Shown here: positions 11,201 through 24,331 of the stretch, piece after piece
Layout: each line of letters opens with the position of its first letter
Position numbering within the stretch: position 1 is the first letter of the stretch
Assembly (NCBI GenBank): GCA_036429605.1
Contig: JAVFKD010000004.1
Location: forward strand, 744,001 to 808,000
Origin: Cladobotryum mycophilum
Taxonomy: Eukaryota > Ascomycota > Sordariomycetes > Hypocreales > Hypocreaceae
Length of the DNA: 64,000 nt
Direction of reading: 5' to 3'
Notes under the pieces: generated by a model
What the model was told of the DNA's origin: nothing
The model's input: the letters and a program-made list of their open reading frames with translations, nothing else
Database searches by the model: none
Translations under genes and position numbers: made by a program

Positions 11201-13543
11201 CGTCAACTTCAATCCCCGCCAAAAAAGAAAGAAAAGGAAATTACACAGGGTGCTGACAGCAGTCTCCTGCAGGCCGTGCTACCACGTTTCTCCGACCTGT
11301 CAACGAGGTGACGCGATTGCGGAGTATTCCGCTATCAAGCTCTAGCAGGAAATTAGACGTTCCAAGGTGCCAGTCTGATAAGACATGCTTGTGCGTTACG
11401 ACGACCAAAACCCTTGCATATCGAAACCGAGGAATCACGCACCTTCAGAACCCAGGCGGAGATGCAGCACACACAGAGCATGGCTGTGGAGGCTGTTCGC
11501 AACTAGCAGTCATGCTAGTGGTAGAAGACTCGTGTAAGTTAATAAAACGATGGAGTCCTGATGTTCGAGCCAAGTCCAGCCTCCCGCCCCCTGATGCACA
11601 GATGGTGTGGGCTGAAGAAGACTTGAGGGCCAACGACGGCTTGAGCCAGCCCATCCATCGAAATCCCCCCCGTATTATCATAATCGCCTGACAGGACAGA
11701 CAGACAAACCCTTGTGTGTGTTGCAGGTTGCGATAGCGAATATAGGCTGGCAGTTGTGTGCGTGTGCGTGTGTGTGGTAAATACTATGCTGCATGGAAGT
11801 CCAGGTGATACTGATTCCGGCTTAATGCTGATGCATTCCCCATCTTTTGCTTGTTTACGAGAGTGGTTAGGCTTCCCGTGAGCAAAAATCGAGGGATCTG
11901 GCTGGTATTTTTTCCAGTAATTGCCTAGAAGACTCGGCAATTGTGCATACCACTCTCATCTACACACCACTCAGTCTCGCTCCGTTTTCAGTTGGGGGGA
12001 GATTGTATACACAACGCATGCGTCGTGGTCGACTTGAATGCAACGCACAGTGGGAAGAGAGGGGGGAGGGAGGCGAGCCCCAAGAATTTCGGCCCCATTT
12101 GAAACCTGCTCCTTGCTCTGTACCCACCTGAAGACCAAGGCAAGGTGGTCCAAAGACTGCAAGCTGTTGGCAGAAAAGGGCCGCACCGACCTCAAGACGG
12201 AATCAACAGGCTTTCTAGACAGTGGAGTTCTGGAATACAGTGGTTGGTCACAGTGTATAAACTGTATACACTAAAGAACCGCTGACCCTTATTTTTTCCC
12301 CGCCCGCTATTTTGCCCGGTGAAAATTCCAATCCCATCTTCCGAATCCATCCATCCACTCACGTATGTACGTACTTACGTACCTATTCCGTACCAGTCAC
12401 CACGCATTGTCATTGTCATTGCCTCCCCCCGTCATACTACGGGTGTTGTTGTTATTGCTGTACAGTCACAGTTACAGGCACATGCACACACGAGGCACAG
12501 GGCAGTTTAGTCAAGTACTAGGTAAGTCAGGTCAGACAATCACACTCTCTCAATTGGGTCGGTCGGCAGGGTAAGGATCGCAAAGTACAAAAATGGCACA
12601 GGGCAGGACTCGGCACCCACCTGATCCCCACCATCCTTTTTCCCTCGACAAGTGCCCCGTCAAGTACAAGCGCATGGCGTGAAGAGCGTTATAGGCCCAC
12701 CTGAAGACATAGGCTAGTCAGTTAACCAGATCATCAGCAGCGACTTAAGCCGAAAATCCCAACGCCTCGCTTCTTTCCGTTTGCCCAAGTTTTACCTGGC
12801 TTTTGCCTAGAACTGCAACAGACGCACGCACGCAGCACACAGCGCAGCGCAGCACAGCGCAGCACCACACAGCTCCACGCCGCACAGTACAGAGAGCAGA
12901 GAGGGACGAGTAATAGAACAGGTACTTGCCAAAAGGTACCATCATACGTTCAATTGGATCCACGCCTCCCAGCGCACACACACACGTTTCTGTACGTTCT
13001 TCCTTGCACCCGCCCTGCACCGCAACCGCACCCACCCCATCCACTCATTCATCCACTCATTCATTCATTCATCTATCCATCAACTAAGTACGCTTGCTGC
13101 TGCTGCTGCTCCTGCCTGCTTGCACCGCCGCCTGTACTCCGTACCTCTGTACCGAACTCGTCGGCCTACCACCTCCTACTAGTCCATCCAGACCCAGTTC
13201 ACAGAAAAGTTGAAGAACCTGGAAGCCCACCCACCTGACACCAGACTCGATACAGCAGAAGTGCCGCCCACACCCACACCCAACCAGGACCCTCTGCGAC
13301 AAGAAGGACAGCTCCCTTCCCTTCCCGCCTGTCCTCTCCGCCCAAAAAAAGACCGCCAGATCCAGTATAGATCCATCGGCACCACGCTCAAAGCAGTATC
13401 TCCACCACTCGTTGCCTTTTACGTCGCCGTGTGATACAAGTCGACGATTGGATTTGGATTAGGGATTGGCATTGACATTTACGTCGTTGCCGTCGCAGTT
13501 CATCGCAGCTTTAAAAAAGTATCGAAAAGGGAAATTCTTCACA
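8202..13543. other. 5.3-kb non-coding region upstream of MCM1
   Basis: No protein-like frame is visible. The open frames here are short or built from repeats such as GA, CAAG, CA and polypyrimidine runs. Notable content: a CAAG tetramer tract near 9535-9555, a GA-rich tract at 10023-10069, GTAC-rich sequence near 12361-12395, TGCGGAGTA at 11318-11326 and its relative TACTCCGTA at 13135-13143. The left part must hold the promoter of the tetraspanin gene. The right part is probably a long promoter and leader for MCM1. Unannotated non-coding transcripts cannot be excluded. Confidence 0.6.
10023..10069. repeat. Imperfect (GA)n tract
   Basis: A purine tract of GA repeats is interrupted by a short GCGCGC island at about 10037-10043. 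It lies in the long non-coding region before MCM1. Confidence 0.9.
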
Positions 13544-14590
13544 ATGGCAGACATCGCCGACCAGCACGACCAAACGTCGCCTACAGAGCTCGACGACGCG
13601 CATTCCGTGGGCAATGGCAACAACGCGAACAACGAGAACCGCGGCGTCAAGCGACCGCGACCTTCTGCTGCCGACGACGATGACGATGATGATGAGAAAG
13701 GCGGCCGCGAGCGTCGCAAGATCGAGATCAAGTTCATCAGCGACAAGTCTCGCCGTCACATCACATTTTCCAAGCGAAAAGCTGGTATCATGAAAAAGGT
13801 TCGTCTTTTTTCTTCTTCTTCCCCGACCTCCTCTGCTATCGACACGAGCAAAACTCTCCTCTATGGGATCGCAGCCTTTTCTTCCAGGCGCGACACTCGA
13901 CACGAAAACTATGGCGTCGGCTTCTCGGTTTCTGTTTTCCGCCTCATCCGGGTCCTTCGTCCAAAGAACTTTGTCGCTAACTATGAGCTTTTTCCGCGTC
14001 AAAATAGGCATACGAGCTTTCCGTCTTGACAGGCACACAAGTTCTACTACTAGTCGTCTCCGAGACGGGCCTTGTCTACACATTCACGACGCCTAAGCTT
14101 CAACCGCTCGTCACCAAGGCTGAGGGCAAGAATTTGATTCAGGTACGCGATTTCCCCTCTCCTTCTCCGCCTCCACCACCGAGGCTTTGCGGGATCAAGC
14201 TCCGAGGCCTGTTCCCCCGATGGCCGTGTTTTTTTCTTCTTCCTACCAGCTTTTCGCGTACATTGATGGGATTTCCATGCTAACGAACTTTCATTTATCC
14301 AGGCCTGTCTCAACGCCCCCGAACCTACAACAGGCAGCGAGAACGGCGTCGATGGCGGTGACCAGGTCGACTCGCCTGAAGAGCCAGCCAACCAACACCT
14401 TCCCCCACAGGGCAGTCGGCCTGGCATGCCCCAGAATCCACATATGCCTCCCGGAAACTACATGCCTAATATGCCCCTTGAGGCTCAACAAGCTCTCGCG
14501 TATCAAAGTTATGTGCAGCGCAATCAAGCATATGGTTCTGGAATGCCACCTCAGCCCGGCATGCCGCCAAGCAATCATCATCAGTCATAG
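13544..14590 (+). CDS. MCM1: MADS-box transcription factor Mcm1
   Basis: This is an SRF-type MADS-box DNA-binding regulator that works in the nucleus with partner factors in mating, cell-cycle and developmental gene control. Exons are 13544-13798, 14008-14142 and 14303-14590, giving 225 residues. An acidic leader (DDDDDDDEKGG) precedes the MADS domain at about residues 53-110. The domain opens GRERRKIEIKFI, continues KSRRHITFSKRKAGIMKK, and resumes in exon 2 with AYELSVLTGTQVLLLVVSE. The extension TFTTPKLQPLV is typical of Mcm1 orthologues, and the tail is Gln/Pro/Met-rich. Intron 1 (209 nt) splits the MADS box after IMKK, with CTAAC and an ATAG acceptor at 14006-14007. A later CAG near 14031 would drop AYELSVLT and is not used. 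Intron 2 is 160 nt with GCTAAC. Confidence 0.95.
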
Positions 14591-17381
14591 GAGAACATAA
14601 ACTCCCACGATGGAGGTTAAGTTTGATCGTTGATACCCGGCATTCAATGCTCCTCGAAGAAGTTTGCTGCTTAGCTATAGTCCGCCTCCCGGACGCTGCC
14701 ATACATTTGCGGGGGTTTTTGATTCGGCGTTGATGAAAGTGTCAATATTTCATGTCGGTTTAACATCTGTGCTTTGTTTTTCCCTTATTTTACTTATTCA
14801 TTTTTTCTCCCTCGAGTCACCGATGTGGTGGGCTCCAAGAATATGGGCATCTTGCGCGTTGTGTGACTGGTGGCCGCTCTTTGATTAATTTGAATCACGG
14901 CAAACGGACATGAGCCCGCAAGCCATCCCGCAGGGTCGCACGTTGCATGGCTGGAGTGCCGTTGGGACAACCCTGTTCACCTCCGATGGCTCGGGCTGCT
15001 GGCGTCGGTGGTGTGTGTGTGTGTGCGTGTGTAGAGAGCAATGGGAGGCGGGGCTGTATCGATTATAAGAACCGAGGATGTTTGGTGGCGGCCGTTTTTT
15101 GCAAGCGTTTATACTGCCTCTTTCATACAAGAAGAGAATGTTTCCACTCAGGCCCCAAATAGAGGTCTTTTCTTTTCCCCGGGTTGTGCGCGGTTTTTGC
15201 AGATGAAGAGAGAGCGTTTTTCTTGTTCTGGGGTTCAACAGCAATCCTCGGGACCAGGTTTTTAAGGAATGGGAGGCTGGTCTGGGTTTAGGGGGCGGAA
15301 GGGGGCGCGAGGGGGAGTGTGCCATCTTTTTGCGCAAAGGTGGATGATAATGGACACATGAGGGTACGAACGTTGATGGGCTGGGAGGAATAGGGATGGG
15401 ATCAAAATGGGATCTGATGAACCTACTACCAGCTGAACAGAACACATTTCCTTTTTTTCGCATTTAATAACACTATTGCATTAACCTGGTCCCTGTTACG
15501 TTTGTGAATGACTTGAATGATTGGACCATGTTGAATAACAAGCTGGTCCGAAGTGAATGTTGAATGTTGAATATTTTACAAAAACTCGGCATCCGATGCC
15601 GTCTTCAACGGGCCCGATGGTGATCGGCCGGCACATCACTCCGGAAGGGATAGATACTTGAATAGGCAATAGTTTCGGGGGCGGCGGGCTTTTTGTTTCT
15701 TTTTTATTGTATTTAAACTGTTTCCGTGCTTTTTGGGGGCCCCTATACCACTTTTCGCGCTGCGGGCGGAGACGATGTCCATATTAGGGAAGAAGACTGC
15801 CCTTTTGGGCTTCGAGGATGAGGATGATTGGGGAGGAGGGGTTAGGTGAGCGCGGGAACAATTTTTTTTGTTTTGTTTTTGTTTTTTGTTTTTTTTTTGT
15901 TTACTTTCTCTATGTTAAGGAACGGCCTTTGTTTGTTTGAGAGCGGGAAAGGGGGTGAGAGGGGGAGTAAGGGGGGGAGGGTGTGAGTACCGATGGGATG
16001 GAAAGGAGGGAAGGTGATGTTTTGGGTTGTTGGTTGTGTGGTGGTTGTGATTTCATGAATTGTTTTGGGACGTGGGAGGAGAGGTATAGGGTAGGGTAGT
16101 GTGTTAACGATGGGAACTTGGGGGATGATGTGGTAATTGTGGAAGTTTGGACTTGTTGGGTTGAAAGAGAATTGTGGATTGCTATATCTATATATATATA
16201 TGTGTGCGGCTTTGAGGTATTTTTGCTATATAGAGTCGAGATTGGTGTATTGGACAGTTTGTTTGTTCTTTAGATTTAACTGCGTTGGGATGAAGTCTGC
16301 TACAAACCCCCTTCTCAAAGCAAACAACACGAAAACGGCCTTTTCCCTCTAACCACCCAACTAACAAAATAAGAGTTTGGCAAAAAGGGGCCTGTTTCTT
16401 TCTTTTTCAAGTTCAAATAGCTTCCAAATCGCCTTGCCGCGTCAATCCTTGAGATGGGTAAAAAAAAACCTTTCCTTTTCCCGCCGCCTGTTCTACTCCA
16501 GTTTGGGAATGATAGTCCGCCACTTTGCCATTCTTGATCTCCATCTTTCAGGCCCCGAGATCATTACTTTTCTTCCTAGTCTTGGATCTCTCTCTTCTCA
16601 AATCGAGAGACTGGGGGGGGGAAGGGATGCCAAGGGGCACATGAACTTTCCATGATAGAAATATCACAACCCTCCTTCATCCTATGAAAATGCGTATCGA
16701 TCGAGACACATATCAAAAGTCCGAGAGCTCTCCCGGGTAGTAGTCACCCCGAGTAAGGTGCTCTTACATAAGCTAATCTCGGATAGAAGCCATTCCGGGG
16801 GTGGGTTGTAGTAAGCCACGTGACTTTTTGGAAAAAGATGAGAGAAGAGCCAGCCAAGTGTTATTCCATTTTTGGAAAGCGCCACTTGAGCAGGTTTGAG
16901 CAGGTTTCTGCAGGTTGAGAAGGAATGCTGCAAGTACCGATACTTGGGAGCCGTACAAGAGGTACATGTTCAGCGAGTCATTATCAAGAGTAGCATCAAA
17001 TCAACAGGCAACCGACTGTCATCACCAAACGAGGTAGGAAAAGGGGATGATAACGTATTGTAATTTTGTATTAAGAACGCTCGACATACCTTGCCATGTC
17101 TAAATAAAGATGCTGCTTCGGAATGTATGCTTTGTTTCCCAGTCTCAGTCCCAGGAATGCATGATAATACCAAATACCAAAAACGCCCCCAAAACCATGT
17201 GCGCCGTTGCATGTGTGTAATTGAATGAATCAAACCAACCGCCCTCCCTTCCCTCATGTTTCCCATGTTCCGTTTTTTCTGGAGAAAAAAAAAGATTTGA
17301 AATAAAAAGATATCCGTATTCCGATTTCATGAATCATGTCGGTTTTTGTGTGTATGTTTTTTTTGTTTTTTTTTGTTTTGT
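14591..17381. other. 2.8-kb intergenic region (3' side of MCM1 and of the copper transporter)
   Basis: The region lies between two convergent genes. It holds T-rich and TTTTG-repeated DNA at about 15860-15905, a TA tract near 16190-16201, and a G9 run at 16613-16621. No coding sequence is supported. Frames over 150 codons here come from low-complexity sequence. Confidence 0.6.
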
Positions 17382-18083
17382 TTAGTGTTCAGGGACGGTG
17401 CTGTATCGACCGAGTGCTAGACTGCCGATAAAGACTCCGGCCAGGACTGACATGAAGTATCCCACGTTCATGGTCATGACGGCCAACATGCTATTGCCCA
17501 AAGAGAGTCAGTCAAGATGAACAAGGCAAAAAAAAAAAAAAAAAGCACGATGGAGAGAAGGAATAGAAGAAAACTTACAGCAAATACCCAACACCCACAA
17601 TCGTCGTATCCATCAACGCCCTCACCGGATCAACGCTAAACCTCCACGGCCTCGCCATCTCCCCCTTCTTGGCCACGATCACGACCCTCTCCTCCGCACC
17701 ATTCTCCCCCAGCGTCATGGTGAGCTGCTTGGCGTCCGAGTCGCGCGACAGACGCTCCGCCGCGGGCTCCTTGCCGCCCACCACGACGTACCGGCGCTGC
17801 ATGTCCCGGTCCAGCCACCGGGCCTCCTGGCGGGTCTTGAGGGTGACGAGGAGGCGGGCGAGGACGGCGAGGACGACGAGGAAGATGCATGTGCCCGCGT
17901 AGGCGCCCGGGCTGTGAGGGGTCCAGGAGTTGGCGTAGAGGGGGTGGCGGTGTTGGTCTGGAAGACCATCATCATCATGGAGGTCATGGAGTGGGAGGAG
18001 TTGGATGCTGAGGAGGAGGGGTCGCCGCCCATGTCCATTTCCATGTCCATTCCACCGTGACCGGCGTGTCTTGGGAAGTTCAT
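17382..18083 (-). CDS. Ctr-family copper transporter, with a homopolymer frame break
   Basis: This is a high-affinity Cu+ uptake (or vacuolar efflux) transporter of the Ctr family, which works as a trimer. Exons in coding order are 18083-17579 and 17490-17382, giving 204 residues when repaired. The N-terminus is a Met-rich metal-binding segment (GGMDMEMDMGGD, then SHSMTSMMMMVF). Helix 1 follows after SWTPHSPGAYAGTCIFL. A cytosolic loop comes next. Helix 2 carries the MxxxM pattern (MLAVMTMNVGYF), and helix 3 has a GxxxG pattern (GVFIGSLALG). The intron has GTAAGT and an ATAG acceptor. The frame breaks at the G5 run 17940-17944 (C5 in the coding strand). One more C gives TATPLYANSWTP, the usual family sequence. 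A TATATATA box lies about 157 bases upstream of the ATG. Confidence 0.88.
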
Positions 18084-18239
18084 GTTTCTTTGCCTTTTTT
18101 TGTTGAATGTGTATAAGTAAGATGGAAAGAGGCTTGTATATCAATCTTTAAGAAGAGAATCTGGGTTGTAGAGTGGAACTGCCTCGGTAACGGAAGGGGA
18201 GGAGGGGAGATAACCAAAGGTATGATTCGCTTCACGACC

Positions 18240-18247
18240 TATATATA
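18240..18247 (-). promoter_or_regulatory. TATA-like box of the copper transporter
   Basis: TATATATA sits about 157 bases before the start codon at 18083 on the minus strand. Its position suits a core promoter. There is no transcript evidence. Confidence 0.45.
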
Positions 18248-18495
18248 GTAAGGCGAGGGAAGTAATCCGGTGGTAGCAATTCGCTGGTCGTTCCTCGTCA
18301 CTACAAGTAGAAGAAGTTGCTTGTGCACCAACTTATTGTATGTAGTAGATTCTTTCTTGTCCAACTCGAATCTTTCTTTTGCCCCCTTTTCTTCTTCTTC
18401 TTCTTCTTCAAGGTTCAAAGTGCGAGGACAAACACAAGAAACAAACAAATTTCCCCTCTTGTATGACCTGGAATGCACAAGTAGGTACTAAGATA

Positions 18496-18522
18496 GGCAA
18501 GGCAAGGCAAGGCAAGGCAAGG
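18496..18522. repeat. (GGCAA)n pentamer tract
   Basis: About five copies of GGCAA stand in tandem in intergenic DNA upstream of the copper transporter. Confidence 0.9.
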
Positions 18523-21500
18523 TAGTATCGTAGATTTGGGATCTTTGTCCGAGGCAAAAGATAGCAGAAGCATGCAAGTGCGAAACCCTCGGGAAGAAAG
18601 AAAGACAAGAAAAACAAGAAAAAGGGTTGGGTTTCCTTTTCTTACAGCGGATGCTACAGTGGGGGGGGGGGTTTATAGCCTGTACTTGTACGTTACGCGA
18701 TTGCGCAAGATAAAAAAACAAACCCAACCTTGATAAGGCAATACACGAATGATCCTTGATGGTGAGCATGTTTTCTTCTTCTTCATTGCTTTCTTATTCT
18801 TCGTTAGGCCTCTTCAGCTATATTATACGGGCTTTTTCGTGCGCAAATGGACGCATAGGAATGGGAACATGTTTTTATCCTGTGGAGACGTGATGGACGT
18901 GGGGGATGACTTGACAGGGCTGAAAGTATCGGTACCTGCTCAGAAGCTCGGGGTACATTGGCCCAATGTTCACCCTCTGGTCAGTTTTGTCAGAGACGCA
19001 AGCCACCCATCATCACCCATCATCACCCTCATCAAAGTGTGCAATCTCGGTTCAAGAATGTACAGAATGGAAACGAAGAAAAACAATTTTAAACAATGAG
19101 ACTCGTATGATTAAAATTTCCTATTATTACCACCACCATATATGCATGTTTAAGAATTACTCATATCTTGGGGGGGCTTCATCTGTATCCTTCCTTCATG
19201 GGACTTGCATTCATCCCCCCTACCTCCACCATTTCTTGAAACAACACAACTTGAATGACATGCATAGCTAGAAGGGTCTTGCTTTTGTGGAACAAGTTTT
19301 CTCTGTGCGTTTGGAGCATCACGATGGTAATAAAAGTAATGATAATTTTTCCCCCTCCATCTCGTCATCAGTGGATATCTGCTGGAGTCAAGACCGACTG
19401 GCGCTCGTCATGCTTGATCACATGCTGTCAAACATCCCGATATCAACTATTTAGAGATGGTGGGTGAACTAGGTTAGAATGCAGATTCATGCGCCATTTC
19501 AAGGCCATCTTTGTGTCAACGGGGGTTTCCTTTTGCCTACGATAGGCATGCTGCCCGTGTGATCGTCCATGTAAACATGCAAGTTTGAACATGGTGAGTG
19601 TCTGCGTCTGATACTGCAAAGTGGACACGTAACCACTTCAAGACCATGAGAATGCATTGCTGCTCTACACATTCTATGCACGTAGCATACTCACTTTTGA
19701 ATGCATAGTCATAGTTACTGCCACTATTCACCAAGCTCATCAAATCGGGTCTGTTATGCTAGTCACGTATCCCACACGCTGATTCGGGTGAGTCCTCAAA
19801 GGATACCCCAAGCAGTCACCTAAAACTAGGAATGGCTTGATCCATCATGCCACCAAGATTGATTCACTAGAATCCCAGTCATTATCCTCAAGACAATCCG
19901 TCATATCGTCAACCAGGACTGAAGACAATGTCATCTTCCCAACCCCTAGCCTATGCGGGCGTGAGTGTATGCAAAACCTTGCTAGTTGGACACCTCAAGA
20001 AGAGCAGCATCTGGATGGATGAAAGGACAATCCATAAACCCCTGGGACCGAATCAGGCGTCGACAGTAACCCTTTCATCAAAAACTCACTCCACTCCGGT
20101 GATGTGCCTTGGTATGCTCGCCTCTATATCCCGCCCTGATGGAAATACGACATTGCAGCAGGGCCCATCTCTGCAGGTTTGTCGCCTAGTCGACCTGCCC
20201 CAGCTTCAACCGAGACAAACAGACACAACCGTGCATCTCAGAGACCGAATGTCACAATAAAGAGAGGCACAACATCTAGCAGCGTGTTCCTATGTGACCC
20301 AGGGTTGTCCCCGATGCCCATGATACGGTTTCATCCGTTGTATCGGCACTCGCCTGACCCCGGAACCATCAATGACGGCCACTAGATTCAGACAACATCT
20401 AAGCCAAAGAACAAGGGACCTTTGCCATGTTTCTCATCATTTGAAAGGGTCTTTGTCGTGAGCCAAGGAAAAGACCGTCTCACCCCTGGGTGGCTCAACA
20501 ACACCTGCAATGTCACCATCCGTGTTCACCACCACTCCTGCTCGACGAAGTGTGCCCTGGGATCCCACACCGTCCCGAAATACGACTCCGTTTGTCTTGA
20601 TGCCAATAAATTAGAGTGTATCCCTGGAATTGATCAGTCACTTTATCCAGTTTGATCTGCATCGCGGAGGGTAGGGTGTGTGCACATTGCAGAACCACTC
20701 TCGGGCTCCGCATGAGACAAACACCCAACGTACAGACAAGAATCAGGCTGAAATGTGATGAAATCAAGCCCTTAGGCACGGGACTTCGTATGTCAAAGGA
20801 TTTGATGCCGGTTGCCGACTGCCATGCATGTAGCCGCGAGGAGGCAGCTAACTCCACGCCTCATTTTTTATTTATTTTTACTTGCACTCTCCGCGGGTCA
20901 GACAGAGTCAAACAAACAAAAGCCAACCCGGTCCGTCAAGCCGTCACAATTCCCGATCTGCAGGTTCCCTTGTTTTGTGATTCCACTCAAAGGAGTCGAG
21001 CCTATTCTGACATCCGGGAATGGGGGTGGATGTGATTGTACTTGGATGCATGCACACGGACATACATGTGGTGTGAGCTGCAGACGAAATGAAGGTGACA
21101 AATGGAGTTGCGTGTGCATATGCAGGATGTGATTGGTTTCCAGACGAAATGTTGGGAAAGGGAGGACCCCAGGTTCTGGATATCAGGCTCAGGAGTCAGG
21201 AGAAGCAACTCATGGGTGGATTATTGCTAATAGAGTCTGAAAGGATAAGGCGAACATTGCGAGACATTTCCATGGGAGCTTTATCCAAGCTTATTCCCGT
21301 TCTGGAAGCAAAGGCCGTGGACATGGGTTCGTATGGACCACGTCTTCAGTCTCCAGGGACCAGAGCACTTCTCGGTCTGAGATGAAGGCACTTTGCTGTC
21401 CAATACCGTCGCGGCTGCGTATCCAAGGCAGCAGAGACAAGATATGCAGCTGCCCGACGGGTGACGGTGACGGTGACGGTGACCAAGTTTACCAAGGAAG

Positions 21501-24247
21501 GGAAAAAAAATCCCGATGAATTTCGGTGGCGTCAAGTGCTCAGTTGGAATGATTGATTGAATGATTGTCTTGAGACGGGAGTACGAAATAGAAGACGTGG
21601 ATAAATTAATCAGAATATTGAATCCCACAAGAGCGGTGGTGGTTACACATCGGGAAAGATTGATGGGACAATTGGCATTAGTGACATGTCTGTGTCTCCG
21701 AGAATGGACGACTTGGTGATGCTGAAGGTAGGGAGAGAGAAACAGCAATAATTGATTCTCATTGTGAGACATGATGGTAAAGATGGATGGGTGGATGAAT
21801 GGAGCATTGCATATGTAGCATTATGGTGTATTGGCTGGTGTCCCCCTCGTACTCGGTATGGTGGTGTACCTTATGGAGGAGAGAGAAGAGAAGGGGGGGG
21901 GCAGGTATGGAGAGGTACCTACCTACCTAGTGCGTGCGTACTACTGGTAGGTAGGTATCCATCCCGATGATGTAGCGGTGTTGTTGAGAAGGAGGGGAGC
22001 AGCAGCAGCAGCAGGAGGAGGTGAAGTCAACCTACTCTTGCCTTGCCTTGTTTGGATGGAACCTGAGCACGTCGAGGCAAGTCCACTCGCCACCCATTTT
22101 TTCACGGCACATGCAACAAGGAAGGAGCATCAGGAACGGGACGGGGCAGGCAAGCAAGCAAGCAAAACCTGGACAAGGCAAGGCAAGACAAGGCGAGACG
22201 AAACAACCATCACGATCCTCACTCACTCATCACATCACATTGCATAACTCCCACATAGAGTATAGAGTACGTGGTCACAACCTCTTATTCTTTCTTTCCT
22301 CTCCTCTCCTCTCCTCTTCCTGTTGCCCTTCAGAGTCTCAGACAGACAAGCAATGCAACACAAGCAAGCAGGCAAATAAACAAACAAATAAACAACAAGA
22401 AGGAAGCAAGGAAGCAAGCAAGCACAGACCAATGTCAAATCATGGTCGTCCTCGTCCTCGTCTTCATCCCCATCCTCGTCGCCGCCAGGTTCAGTTCAGT
22501 CCAGTTCAGTTCAAGACGCCACCGAATGCAAGCCATTCCGCCTCTCACCTCAGCCTCCAACGGGCACCAAAGCCAGCCCAGTTCCAGTTCCTGTGTTGGC
22601 TAAACATCCCCTAACCCATCCTCCCAAGCACCCTGGCAACTGTGTGGGTGGTATCCATCATATTCATCATATCCATCATCCAGCATCCAGCATCATGGTA
22701 TCATCTCTTTTCCCCTTCGCTTCCGGCCCCATGAGCAAGCATCCAGTCGTTTCTTTTTGCCTTGAGACCAGGTCTCAGTGCGAGACTGGGGAAAGACAGA
22801 CGAACGACAGGCAAATCGACAGCTGGCGACTCTTGATGCATACACTCCCTCCCTCCCTCCGTGTCTCTCTCACTCCCTCCATCCATCCATCCATCATCGC
22901 CCCATCCATTCTCAACCCCTGACGAGTTTCTCTTTCCCTACATACAAGTATCAGCAGTGACATTCATCAAATGTCCCAATCAAACATTCGCTTTCTTAAT
23001 GATACAGTATGGGCATCCATCATCTGCATCCTACCTATAGCAGGCGTGTTCGTCCCCCCTCCTGGTCCCGCAAAGCAAGCAAATCAGGCCACACACTTGT
23101 TTTCAGCAGCGGCACTTTGCTTTTTTCTTCATTCAATCATCCAATGTCTGCTTCTTACAGACACGCCCGACTTACCTTAATCAAGCTAGACTTTCTTTTT
23201 TTTTTTTTTTGGCATTTATTCTTGTCTCCCCTTTTTCTCTCTCTCTCTCTCCCCCAACTGTTTCTTTCTCAATCACTGTCTCACCAGATTTATTAGCTTC
23301 CCCTTCGGCTGGAAGAAAATCGGCTGCAAGGCAAGGCAAGGCCAAGGCCAAGAGAGAAAACCGTTTCCCTTTCCGCTGCTCCGCAAGCCGGGTTCCCCTT
23401 CAATCCTTATCCCTGTTCTTGCTTCTGTTTACTGCTACTGCTTGTACTAGTACCCCGTAGTTAAGACAACATGCATTCTGTGGTGTCTCGCACACGCTTT
23501 CTTGGAGGGTCGACGAGGGTTCCTACTGCTTGCTGCTCTCGCCCCCCTCCCTTCCCTCCCTTCTGCGCGCGCCATATCACGCGCAACCGCTTCTTTGTCC
23601 TCGTCTTTGCAGCAAATCACATCACGCAAAGTGCACAAGTCTCTTCAGCTGTGTCTTTGTTTTACCCAATGATTGATGTGCGACTCCTTTTTCTCACATT
23701 TCTTCCCTACATTACATACGAGTACGTACAAGGTGTGTGTGTGTGTGTGTGCATACCGCTGAGAAGAGTCACATTTTCATTGCTTCTGCTTGATATTATT
23801 ATTAATACTACAACCACCTATCGTACCCATGCCGCATGTCAATTGCACACTAACTGAGCTTACCAAACCCAACACACAGATAGAGAGAAACAAGATAGAT
23901 CCCTTCCTTGGGGACACACAGACATGAAGGAGCTGGACGGTCCCGACCATCCGTTCCAAAACATCTCACAAGCGAGAAGCGCAAGGACCAGACAAATACT
24001 CTCCCCCTCCCACTCCACTACGGAGTACTACCTTGGTAGTGGCCAACAGCGCGGTTGCGGCGGATCGTCTTCCCGTAAAACCGTCCACGCCATGTCTCTC
24101 CGCTCTCTGCGCACTACGCTGCAGTGGGCATACTGCACCTCTTGCGGCTGCTGCTACCGTTACGGCCACCACTACTACCTATAGAGCACCACCACTTTTT
24201 TGCTTGAACAAAATGTACAGAGAGAGTGTGTGTATGGAGTACGAAAT

Positions 24248-24331
24248 ATGTATGTATGTTTGTATGTATGTATGTATGTACATGCTTGGCATCCATTCAT
24301 CCATCCATCCCTCCATCCATCCATCCATCCG
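24248..24331. repeat. Adjacent (ATGT)n and (CATC)n tetramer tracts
   Basis: An ATGT/GTAT-type tract (about 24248-24281) is followed after a ten-base spacer by a CATC tract (about 24291-24331). Both are interrupted microsatellites. Confidence 0.85.

Noticed and set aside
13511..14083. 190-codon minus-strand frame opposite MCM1
   Set aside because: It is an antisense shadow of the MCM1 exons and first intron. The MADS box on the plus strand is decisive.
22021..22614. 197-codon frame rich in Ser, Gln, Lys and Ala repeats
   Set aside because: It is produced by CAAG, CAAA and related microsatellites. The repeat is open in several frames.
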